24,345 nt of DNA, taken from assembly GCA_009801015.1 (NCBI GenBank), contig VHZZ01000229.1:43345-67689 (forward strand), given 5' to 3'. A program made the position numbers and the translations under genes. The stretch comes from Silene noctiflora (lineage: Eukaryota; Streptophyta; Magnoliopsida; Caryophyllales; Caryophyllaceae). Positions 1-12,500 of this stretch are shown here, one piece after another. How positions within the stretch are numbered: the stretch's first letter is position 1; every line of letters starts with the position of its first letter. The notes under the pieces are model-generated. The model did no database searches and was not told the DNA's origin. It saw nothing but the letters and a program-made list of their open reading frames with translations.

Positions 1-122
1 GGATGTATAATCTTATTTGTGCCTCTGCATAATAAAAGCCAAAACGTTCTTAAACATTACTTATATATTTAAACTTTAGCCAATTATTTAAGAATTCGTG
101 CAACGCACGGGCAACACACTAG
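1..122 (+). mobile_element. Helitron 3' terminus (element enters from the left edge)
   Basis: Positions 97-109 form a perfect 5-bp hairpin (CGTGC, loop AAC, GCACG), followed after nine bases by CTAG at 119-122 and a T at 123. A short GC hairpin just before CTRR with insertion before T is the hallmark of Helitron 3' ends. The body lies to the left of the window, so its length and coding content are unknown. It sits in, or just past, intron 23 of the SCD1-like gene. Confidence 0.75.
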
Positions 123-574
123 TTATTTATTATTTGGAATAGTAGGGTCCACTTGTAGATATAACATAATGATAAAGTCTAATTATAGAATAGTTCATTT
201 AGGCGGCAAAATTTTAGCAAGTTCTTAATCTTTTAGTATAAAGGGGGATTCCAATAGAAGCCGAAACGCTACCCTATGTTTACATGATCAGCCACACCGG
301 TTCAGGATACACTAATCTGACTCTCTAAACCCTGCTTGGACAAGAATTTATTTAGATGTACAAGGGTAGTTTTTGACATAGTGGTGTAGTGGGTAAATAA
401 ATTTGGGTCTCTGAAAAGCCAAAAGACTCTCTAGCTCCTATCGGAATATAGTATAGTTAAACAAGAGGTAGTGACCGAATGCAGGAAGAAAACAAAGGGT
501 ACTCCTTTTATGTAAAAACAAATAAATCAGAGAAAAAGAATACAGGAAAAAGGTCGCCAAGGATGAAGTTATAC
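123..574. other. Non-coding stretch downstream of SCD1-like exon 23
   Basis: No further WD40 exon is visible here on the minus strand: the expected continuation after HTG (TVRAIS-like) is absent. The sequence is presumably intron 23, interrupted by the Helitron at 1-122. Confidence 0.5.
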
Positions 575-3500
575 CCTGTGTGGCCTTTCATGGTTGCCAG
601 AAGTTCAGAACCTCGACGGCTAGGATCCCATATTTTAACCTGGCCAGCAATAGAGATAGTGCACAGTTAATGGACCTGCGTCAAACTTACTGTTGTTTTC
701 TTTTGTATGTTCTCCATTGCCCCATTGCTCCAAGGGCATGTAATAATAAGTCCTAGACAAAACAGTTGTGATCATCATTAAGTGCTTAACCAGACTTACA
801 GAGCAGTCCGTGCTCCCAGTAAAGAAGAAGCCTGAATCTTCACGAGCAGCAACCAGATCCCAGACCTCTCTTTTCGTGACACAATGTAAAGCAGTGACGG
901 TACTATCATGCCCCCTTATAACTCGAACACTTGATTGGATTCTCCTCTGCCTAGCATTTGCAAAGTTTTGTCTCCGAGGGGTCCCAATTTCACCTGCACA
1001 GACATGACGATTAATAAAATGGAATGTAAGAGTAGCAATAAGTAAATACTCCCTTTGTTCCGCTAAATTTTTTAAGTTTTCATTTTTGGCAGCCCATGGC
1101 ATTGTTTATGTTTCCAATTTTGACATGTTTAGACTTGCTGACATTACATCTACACAATTGATTCTGGTTAATTACCCTGACCCCTACACTGCTACTGTCC
1201 CGCCAATGCCAATACTATCACTTCAGCCCCAAGGCACCACACTTACGGCTAACCTACCAAAGCCACATCCAGCAACCGTAGACCCAAACAAACCATTCCC
1301 AACCTCCACCACCTCATGGTACAACAGTGCAACATTGGTCACAATAGCGGTAAGGGTTGTGGACTTGTGGCAGGTGTGGCTGTAAATTCCAAAAGTTTTA
1401 CCAAAAGTGCTAGATATTAGTACTGTGGTCGTGTAGTAATGCTGAATTTTTGTTAGAACTCTGCATTTCAAATGATAAGAAAGAAACCTGAAATTTCAGA
1501 ATCAGCTGCCAGTCCTTGCCCATGACTGGAAGGGTTGACTACTGTGGGTGCTTCTTTTCCGAACATGCTCCTTACCCAGTTTCTTGCATAACCCACCTCA
1601 ATGGCAGGTTGTTGACTGTCATGTATCACATCTTGTTGTGATTGCATACTATGCAAAGACAATGACTGAACTTTTGAATCAGCTAAACCCCAATAAACCA
1701 TATGCAGCTGGTGAATATATGACAAGTACCCTCTGAGTTGGACCTGTGAACATTTCACAACCAAATCTCTCTTATAAGTGCTTTACATAAATAATATTCC
1801 GTTTTTTCCAACAAGTATTAGTGAACATACCCTAAATTCCTATCTTAACCCAAAGCTATGTTGCTCCGACCTGGTTAGAAGTAACCGACAGGTGCGTGTC
1901 GGAGTGTTGGTTTCGTCTATTTTACGAAAAAAAAATCATGTTTTGGTCCAAAATGAAGTGTTCGAGTGTCCTACCCACAATCCCACATCCGAGTGTCAAG
2001 TGTCCGACACGGGTACGTGAGGTAATATTGAAGAGTCTGAGCAAAAGCCAAAGTAGAATTGCATGTCTTATCAATTTCTTTTATTTTTGAAAGAAAAAAG
2101 GAAAAAAAATAGCACAACCAAATCTTTGACTCCAAAAAGGACCAAAATGAGACGGAAAGATAGGATCATAAATTGAACAAATTCGATGCAAAGAATTACT
2201 CACGTAGAGATCAAACTCAATATAGTTTGTCTGGGCAAGGTACTCTATCAGTGGCCACGCAATAGTATCAGGAACTCCCAAGCCGCCCTTCAAGGTGACA
2301 AGATAATATTAGATTTGTGGAGGTTTTGACTAGTTTTGAGGATATTAAATTTGAATAGCATAGAGGAATAACATCTGTGAATACCATGTGTAATGCTACC
2401 AGCATCAGTTGAGACACAATGAGGTTTTCTTTACTGGAAGACCTACAGCATAAAAATAGGGACAATTAGTGATCTTCAGAATTTGTTAAACACAAAGACA
2501 CGAAATTTATTCCCAGAGATCACTGGTGTCACTAATCATAAGTGGAACAGCACCCATTGGCATTATTCGCTCTGGGGTCCTTACGCAGGAAGTTTACCTT
2601 ACATTGACTAATCTCAATTGAAAATTGACTGTTTTCACTACTTTCCTCTTCTACAAACCCTTTAATTTTGTTTATCAAATGACTAGTATCGGCAAGGCTG
2701 ATAATCAGAACCACGAGAGCATATAGAAAAACTCTTATATATTGATTTAACAACAATTATTTCATTAAAATTATAGAGGAGATTGGTTTTCCCCATTACT
2801 TGCCTTCGCAACATACTCCCTCCAGATCTTTGGAAATGCAATATACACAAGTTAAATGGATCATACCCACACAAAGGTGCTTTGGATTCAAACAAAGAAG
2901 CGTTTCATAGTACAAAAATGTTGCTAACCCACAGGATTGGAGGGACCATATGAAATAAAGTAAAATGACTCATTGAACTAGGTACGTACATCCGGACACT
3001 TTGAGGCATTGGAAGTGATGTTGTAATTGTCGCTGCTATAGTTGTGGACTTGTAGTTAAAGAGGATATTGACCAACGACAAGAAGAGAGGTCAGAGTGTG
3101 ACACCCATGTACATAAAATTAATAAGGGGATGACAGCAACTACCACCACGACAATCAAAAGTTCGAAACCCGGGTTACCTAACCCCTTAAATGTATTCAA
3201 AAGGAAAATTTAAACAGTTGCTTGGCTCGAGGGTAATTGTTACGGGGTATAGAGAAAATTTACAAAGAAAAGTAGGGAGGTATGAATGGTGGCGGATAGA
3301 GGAAAGAGATGAAATGAACTGGTAACTACTCTATACTTAGGTTAACAATTACCCACCTGCCCCCCTAGCCTAGGCTAATGCTTTATCCTTATATATAGGA
3401 GTATGGTTCCCCTACCACCAGTTAATCCTCCTTTCGCCACCCCCCCATCTCTCCATTATCATCTTCATCTTTTTTCTCGTATGTTCTGAGCTTCACTATC

Positions 3501-6500
3501 CCAGAACAATTACCCTTAATTTAAGAGAGCCCTTGGAACATAGAGTAATATGTTTGAGGCCTTTCAGAATGCAATAGTGAATCTTTCTACAACACCGCAC
3601 CACAACATCTAGCGATCAGTGAGAAGGCAAGAGAACATTCCTGCAAGGCTTTACAAATTTCTTTTTAAACGAGAATGAAATTTTCAATACTTTATTGAGA
3701 GTTGAAACATAGGTGAAGGACATTTTTGAAATTACAAATTATTTAGTTGATTATGATAATAACAAACAGTGTAAACAACTCATACTTTAGATTAGAAAGA
3801 CAAAAAAACAAGGCTAAACTGCGAAATTGTATCAATGGAAAATCAGATAGATAATTCTAAAGCAGGATTTTACTTGATAGATGACTGCTCCAACAGATAG
3901 TCAAAGAATGTTTTCCAGAACCTACAGCAAAATAACAGAATAACTTTAGACAAATGGCCAACTGCATGTGAAGACGCAACAAAGTGACGTAAAACTTTAA
4001 CAGTTTTGGGGACTGAGAAGTGGTGCATGTGCTCAATCATAGATGCATCAACAAAATAGCATGGTTACAAGTCCCGAATTTATCAGGATGTCAAGAAACT
4101 ATTAAAAAAGAATCAAATTATAAACAGATTATCCGAATGTTTTAACTCTTATGACATGTGTGCTTTTATTATCTGTTACGTATTGTTTGCAGATAATATA
4201 TAAACATAATTTGATCTTTTTAAACATTCCATGCATGAACGGGCCAAAGCTAGGTCCTGACAAATTCTGTTAGATGTTAGGATCAACAAAAGAACAATAA
4301 TGGTGATTTACATCGTGGTCGTAGTAACCTCCAAAACCTGAGAATACGAGCGAATAGAAGTTTTGTGGAGATGGTGAATAGAAGGTACCCAATATTCTCC
4401 CAGATTGATAGAGAAAGGAGATGACGTTGTATGTAATCTGGAACACCATTTAAATCACTCCTATAGATTTCAGCTGACACTTCAAGAGCATCTCTTACAG
4501 TTCGCATATCATTTCGGGTGAATGCACGAATAATGACTCCTTTCACCTGAGATTATGAGCCACTATGAGCTAAACTTAAAGAAAGCAACAGGGTAGATTT
4601 CTTGTACTAGTCATGAAAGAGAGAGCGCTGATTTTGCTGAATAACGTGTAAGAAGATACTAATATAACCAAGCTGTAATCCTTGAACGGTTTTACTCCAT
4701 GTCTCCCCGCACATAGTTTTTACCTAAACACATCCATGTGGCCTAGGGTGTCCATAAATATTCACAACCATAAAAAACTACCTAAAACGAAAACATGAAT
4801 TATTCGCAAGGACTGCCTAGGATTAAGTACGTAAACTACCTGCGGGGAGACAGAAGGGTACTAAGAAAATGTGTAACGACTTGACCAGTAACCAAAAGTG
4901 GTACCGCCATTTCTAGCATGCAAATAACATTATTTCAGTGCCTCAAGGGCTCCCAATTATGAGGGGTCGAATGAACACAACCTAACCATGTAATAACGAC
5001 ATAAGAGACTGTCTCCACATGACCTGTAAAGAAAATGGAGTCGATAATTGCATTGAATGACTACTATTTCGTAATAAAAAGAAGAGCAGACTATAAGAGA
5101 ATCCTTTTTGTTTTATTCCGTCATAATTCAGAGCATACCAGTTCTTTGACAGCAATGAAAAGTTTTTCAGACAATTTACAGTTCCATCCCTGAAACACAT
5201 TGCGGGAAGAAGGTGTATGAATATACTAAATGAAATAATTCAACTAAACTTCTGGAAAATAAAAAAGAACACATACGCTATTCATATGCTCTCTAATTCC
5301 CTCAATAAAGGCACTGCCTACAAGTCCTTGGGAATCTGTTTCAATTAGAGCTGCCAAAATATTTGACAAATGATGACAAATGAGTTAAGGGCTCAAATTG
5401 TAGATACATAAGCACTCTCTCTTAAAATCACTGCATGAAAACACACCAAGTATCGTCTCGTACTCATCTGATGAAACAATGGCATCAGCTGCTTCCAGCT
5501 TTGCAAGATTAAACCAGAGTCCCTGAATTACAAGATAACCACACGGTTGCAAACTCACTTATATAATTTAATGAAACTCAACATCATAATAGCTATCAGA
5601 ACAAAGACATTTTATACTCGGTAGTATGATTTCATAAAGAATGACATAGGTTGTACTAATTTTTTTAACAACGCTACCAATGGCTGCTTAAACTTTACAT
5701 ACACAACCTAACCCCATGTAGAAAAGGGAGACACAAGTGTAAACAAACAAACAAACAAATTGAGCTCCTATGTTCTTTCTCTCTGTAATTAATACAACAA
5801 CACTACACATGTGACTCAAAAGGCTCCGCCATATCGCTAGGTAACCTTGTCCTTGTGTTAAAACACAAGGCGGCTGTTTCTAAATGACACAGATGAATAG
5901 TGGATTGAAATTTGCACACAGTGACAGGCTACTAAACAAATAAAGAAGCAGGTAATAGTTCAACGAACCAATTTGCTTCATTCATCACATTCCGAAGTAG
6001 ACAAATGACAAGTCCTTGATTCTATTGGAAATGGAAAATCTGTATAATCCATGTTCTCGAATTTCAGGAACTATGTCTCAATGCATAACAAACAGAACAG
6101 TTCAACATTCAATTTCCAAAACTAACATTCAATCAGACAAAACTGAGAAAATGCTAGTACCTTTAGCTTTACTTTGATATCCCGAATCAGCTGAGCTTCT
6201 TGATCCTAGGGGAAAAGAAAAAAAACTGGAACATTAATGACTAGTGACGTGGATCGATTAACCGATTAAACACACATGTACATCTCTAACTTTCATGTTC
6301 AAAAGTGAATTACACAAATAAAATGTACTTCTACATCATTTAAAGCCAAAGCTGAAAGATGACTAAACTTCTTATCAGAATATGGCTTTTTCATACTCAC
6401 AATAGCAACTGAAATATTATGAACTATGAAGTATCCTGTGCTTGTATAACTATCTATTTTACATTCATTAAACTTTTCTTAAGAAAACAAGTTAGTGTAA

Positions 6501-9500
6501 AAATGGATATTGATACACCTGAATGTTACGATGCTTTTAGCTGACATCAAATAATTTTGGGATTAAGGTTTTGTTGTTGTTGTTGTAAAGTTACAATGCT
6601 TTATGCTTCTGCACCACAAACTCAAGACTATTTACATAAACAATGATGGATCTTACATTCTTCTCCCTCATGTAGCGAAGAAATTGATTCCTCTTTTCCA
6701 CTTGCTTTTCTGCTCTAACATTGGCAGGGAACTTTTTGTATATGTATCTGGCACTAGAATCTGAAATGTGGATACTAAGTATCAATTCATAATAACATTT
6801 ACCAAAGGTTTAATTTTAGTTTCAAATGTTAGATAGCTAAATTTATTCAAGAATGTACCTACAATTCCATTTGTAGGATCTGGTATAGTTATAATAATAG
6901 GATCGGTAACAGATGATGGAAATATCGACATAAGATCTTGACCGTTCTTAGTTGCATCGATCAATTTGTCAAGAACATTGTCATCGCTATCCCCGCCTGA
7001 TACAACTCTTCCAATGTAGTTCGAGAAACCCTGAGAGCCTAGAAACTGACTTATCTGTAATAAATGGCAACTTCCAAGCATGAGAACACATCAAAATATG
7101 CAACTAAGAGACAACTATAAGTAAAAATAATTGGCATCCTCGTAAGTTGTAAGATCTAAGAAATGGAGCAAACGTCAATGAGATCTTAGAACATGATAAT
7201 GAGCCTCGATACAACCACCATGAGATTACTCCTTAACCAAACATTGTGCCAAAATTCCATGGTTCAGGACAATATACAGCAAATCCAACCTCAGTGCCAT
7301 AATTCCCACAAAGCAAGTTGGAGGAATTCTTTGATGGTCAGAACTCAAATGAAACGATAAACATTCCGAGAAGTCAATTTACATAATTTGAACTTTTGAA
7401 GCTACGTTACTTCAGCACTTCACTTTAATTCCATGTACTCTAACCCTCTCCGACATTTCATTTTAGTCCAAAAACATCAAGAGTTTTCACAAAATAGCCA
7501 TCACGTCCATTGCAGTCCAACACTTGCAGTCCAGTCAAAGTAATATAGGTTAAATCTGGAGCCAATGCATCTAGCAATGTTTTCTAGCTTCCACTGAAAT
7601 GCGTAACTGAGTTTATTTGACCAACAGTAACACATCTTAGTTACAATTGATCGCTTGCGCTACCACTGCTAGGACTAAAATTGTATGACACAAAGGGAGC
7701 ATAATTTCAATTTGAAACAGTGGAGAAGAATAACTGAAAAAACGAAAAGTAAAGAAAAATACCATGGCATCTGGCAATTCATTGTTTAGGTGAGAACGCT
7801 CCAATATGAATGCTTCATCATCAAAAGGATAGTCCGTAGTATTTCCCTGACAAAGAAACAGGCAATTTTAGTTTATGCTGTCCGATCATTAGAAAGCATG
7901 AGAGATCTTTAAATTGGGCCTGTTAGGAGAGCGATTATTCAACCTGGGGCTACATATGTTTAGTTTAGGCAAATATATTTCAAACAATTTGTCAGATTTA
8001 GCTAAAATAAATGTGATGAAATTTCAAGCAATACTAGTTAAGGCTCACTGATTATTAGAAAGCATCAGAAATTAATGCATAAAACAAAAAACATCAATAT
8101 CATGGGAAAAAAAGGTTGGAATCTTACAACGAAATTACGGTATCCAGACAAAAGTTTTGCAAAGAACTTCAGAAATATAAGCCTGCATAATAATCAATTC
8201 AAGATATATAATCAGATTACTTTATCATCTCCAAGTCATCTTGGAGATACGTTACAAGTGACTGAGATTGTAAACCAAAGAGATTTAATTACATGGGACC
8301 TCCGTAACTAAAGACACCAAATACCAAGAGCATGCTGCATATGTTAAGACTTATGTTGGTTAATCGAGGGACATTAAAGTCCTTAACAAAAAGTCGTGCA
8401 GCTGACTGCAGCACATGTCAAGACTTAGATGATTGACCAAAGACTTAAGTCATGAAACTAATAATGATGCATTAATTGACAGCTTAGGCTCATCAATGGC
8501 ATTCTGAAGAATACTGACACCTGTGATTCAAATGAACATCTCTATAATGGTCGAAATAAAGATTCAGAATCATGAAGATGTATCCTCACCATGAACATAA
8601 AATATCTGACATCAAACTAAACTCCACAAAGAAGAAGGATTTTTCTTATTTATCTCATGGCTTTGAATCTTCAGGGAAAAATAGACTTCTCAGTTCATGA
8701 ATTTTACATAGGATTTTCCAGCAGTACTTTCAAATAATGTACAGCAAGCCTTACAGTTACAAGATAATTCCTTATATATCAGCTGATATGAGAAATCTAT
8801 GTTGCGATACAAGGTTTCCCTCACATATTACAGTTTAAGCTGCACTTCTCATCAACCATATCTTGGAAACAGCGCTAGTAATGAAACTGGTTTACAGCTG
8901 TACAACTGAACCACTAGTCCACTACTTTAGATCTATTTTGTGTCGTACCAGCAACTCTAATGTTGATTAAAACCAGAAGAGTGGGTTTATGAGCTACTTG
9001 TTGAATATTATCTTTACTCATTACTCATAATTCTTAGTTTCACCATAACTACATGTAATAAATGAAGCTACAGCTTGAATGTAACACATGACATCTTATT
9101 TCACCTCATTTATGTAACATTACAAGAATGAGGCTAACACTTGTATAAATTTATAGGTTTAAAAGCTGTGAACTAGCATGTCAGCATAATGGCAGACTTC
9201 ATGTCTAAACCATTTATCGAACGATGGTTGTTTTGGGACCAAGGAAACTACAGTTCCCCAACAACCTACTGATAACTTTGGTAAGTGAAGAGCTTAACTC
9301 CTAAGCATTTTGAATTTTGATCCAGATGTCGGCTTCAAAATTCCATTGAGCAAGAATTTGACATAAAGCCAATTAGATAGAACATGTATAGCCATTCTAC
9401 CGCAACAGCAACATAGCCCAGTGCCTCACTTGCCCTCGCAAATGGCGGGGTAAAATGTGCTCAGTCTTACCTCTATGTTGTTTACCATAGAGAGACAAAG

Positions 9501-12500
9501 ACAACAACCTGATGAACATTGCATATAGCACTACATCGAATTACAGCCAATTCCACAATAAAAGGAAGGCGGCTAGTTTAGTGAATCATTTTGCTTTATT
9601 CCATCACAAAGGTAAGCCATCTCTAATAAGATAAAAGAGAGGGATTTCCTACATAGAAAGCGGGGCATATTACTTGAAGACATTCATTAGAATATGGAAG
9701 TATGGAACCACCTGAGTTTGAGGTCATGATCCTCACCCCAAAGCTTGACAGGAGGGCTTTTTTCATAAACTTGTCCGCAGCCAACACTAATCTCGTCTAT
9801 ACGTAATAAGTTTGGATACAACAGATTCATTATGTCACTGTGCAAAGTGTGTAACTCTGGTTCTGGTATAGGAGGAATCTCCTCCGATGTAATGATGAAG
9901 TTATGATCAATGTCAACAATAACCACCTATACAGGAAACAAAGGTACATAAAGTTACTATAGAGAAAAGAGCATCATTGCAAAAAGCTGCACCATCATCT
10001 CAACGAAGAACATCAAAATGGAGTGGTTGGTTGAGGAGATCAAGCTCTTCCGCTTTATGATTCGGTTTCTTATAACAGCTTAAAAAATTTGCCCTGACAA
10101 AAATGATATAGGGGGAAGACTGAGAACCATAAAATCCACAGGGAATGATTGGTCAACATCAAATTTCAGCCGCAATACCAAATCACGAATTATCGAGATT
10201 ATACAGGTTACTGCGACTGCATATAAAGGTGGTATCACATTTGTAGCATAACATCAAGATTAGGACAAATTTCGAAACACCTAACTCCAATCAACTCTCA
10301 AGCTGAGATTGATTACAATGGTTACTAAGAGCATTCGACTAGAAAGCTAGAATAAAGAGATAACGCCCCAACAAATATGAACAAGAAACAAGGGACAAGG
10401 TGAATATAGAACTTACACCATCCATCAATAGATCAGATGTGTCAACGCTTGAATGTAGACCTATGATGTATGGGGTTGGAGCATCAACAAAGTCGACTCC
10501 TTCAGAGAATAGTATTGGGACATAAACATGCTTCAGGGGAAAAAATATAGTGTTGATTAGAAACAACAATACAACACCAATAAGAAAAAAGAGAAACAAC
10601 TGAAGTTTAGAAAAAAAAAAGTAAGAACAAATTTCACTAAGGCTGTAGGTCATGCTTCATTATTCCATCTTCTTTGATATTAAGATAACTGATCTACTTT
10701 TTTTTTAGTTCTTAATTTCATTGTCGAGAAGAAGAGCAGCAAGTTTCTACCAAAAATCAGACATAACAGCCAAGCCAAGGGAAAGGGGTGAAATAAAAAG
10801 CTTATCCTCATCAATAACTTGTTCTTGGGGGTATTATAAAAATATGTCGTGAAAACTTTGTGCCTAAACTTCCTGCAAATCCTTAAGCACGAGTTTTGAA
10901 CTATAGTGACTTCATATGCCTTTGTACATTAAAAATTTTGAATTAAGTTTCAACACCACAAGAAAGTAAAGGTCACTCAAGCATAAGAAGTGTAACCTGC
11001 CACTGAAATGGATATATTAGATGGCATATGGCTTCTGACACAAGAGTCAATAGAGAGTACCTATATTGGAAGAATATAAAAAAAATTAAAGGATAATGAG
11101 AGACAAAGTGAATGTAACAAAAAAGAGAAAAAAAAAAAAATAAGTGCTCTTTTACTAGACTAGATAGAAAAGCAATACAGAAGAGGGTATATAGTCTTGA
11201 GTATGGAGCTAGACACGTACTTATCTGATCGAAGCAAAACCCTTCTTTCAAGTAATACTGCTGTAAAAAGTATCATCAAATTGTGAACGTCCAAGCATTG
11301 TACCAGCGGCTGAAAGGACAACTGCATCCGTACGATACTGTTAAACAATTTGCATTACATTCCAACTTTACAAGTGCAGAAGAACAGAAAATGAATGTCC
11401 AAGATATAGGTGATTCAAAACCACACACTACCGTACACTACCTCCATCCCGTTATATTGTCCCCATTTGACTTTGGTGGCCCAACGACGTTGACATTGAC
11501 CAATATTTTCTCACTATATACAACCGTAACACCATTTTAAAAATGATAGTGTACAAAAGTTGTTTTGAAAAAACAAGCAGAAAAATTATGTACCTTTATA
11601 CATATATTTATGAAGAAATTGAGAATCAAAATTGACATTTTGACACAGTCAAATGGGACAATTAGAATGGGATGAAGAGAGCATTACTTAAAATATAAAA
11701 AGAACAAACAAGCTCATACATCAGCCTGAGGAAGCCCATATTCTGGAGGAGCCTCCAGAGATAACAAATAGTTATTAACTGAAAAAAGGACTCGATCCTG
11801 CCCTGGAGTTGGCAGGGGAACGTTCAGAATTGTGGCTTTTATAACTTCCCACAATGGCTTCCTGCAGTTTATTAAAAATCAACCATTTACCAAAATGTGC
11901 AACAATTTGGATTAGCGTAGCTACACTATTTTCTAGATGATGAAGACCAAAACAAGCCAATTGTAATCCATGTGATTCTTTGAATCCTAGATACATAATT
12001 GCATTAAAATAGTGAGCAAATTCATAGCCTATGTTACCCTAACTCGGTTAGAAGTATTCGACACACATCCGTGTCCAATTGTCAGATTGGCTCATTTATG
12101 AAAAAATTTCATGTTTTTGAGTAGAATTGAAGTGTTCGACTGTCATACACATGATGGAGTGTCGATTGTCGGATACTCGTACACAAGAAATATGAGGAGT
12201 TGGAGTACCCTAATTCATAGCTACCACAGTACCACTACAATCAAAATTAATATTAAGAATCCAGACTCACTGACTTCCTTCAGGGGAGAAACATATAGAG
12301 AATATTTCCTCAAGGGCATCACCGAGTACATGAAAACAGGGCAATCGTGAAACAAGGGAAATACTCTTTTCAGCATATGTGTTCAATGGCATGCCATATG
12401 CTTCCGCGATATCTTCGTCAACAGGATCTCGGAAAACAATGCAACTCACATACAATTTCGAACCATTACCAACTGCAAAAGGCAAATGTAGTATGGAGTA

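Noticed and set aside
2814-2952. TACTCCCTCC near 2814 and GGAGGGACCATA near 2940 as a Stowaway pair
   Set aside because: The two ends do not pair beyond CTCCC and the flanks do not match.
6376-6412. Possible micro-exon (TTTCAG|TTGCTATT|GTGAGT, minus strand) between SCD1-like exons 12 and 13
   Set aside because: Eight bases would break the reading phase, which closes perfectly without it.
11283-11540. Plus-strand 85-codon frame
   Set aside because: Its first part is the antisense shadow of SCD1-like exon 5.
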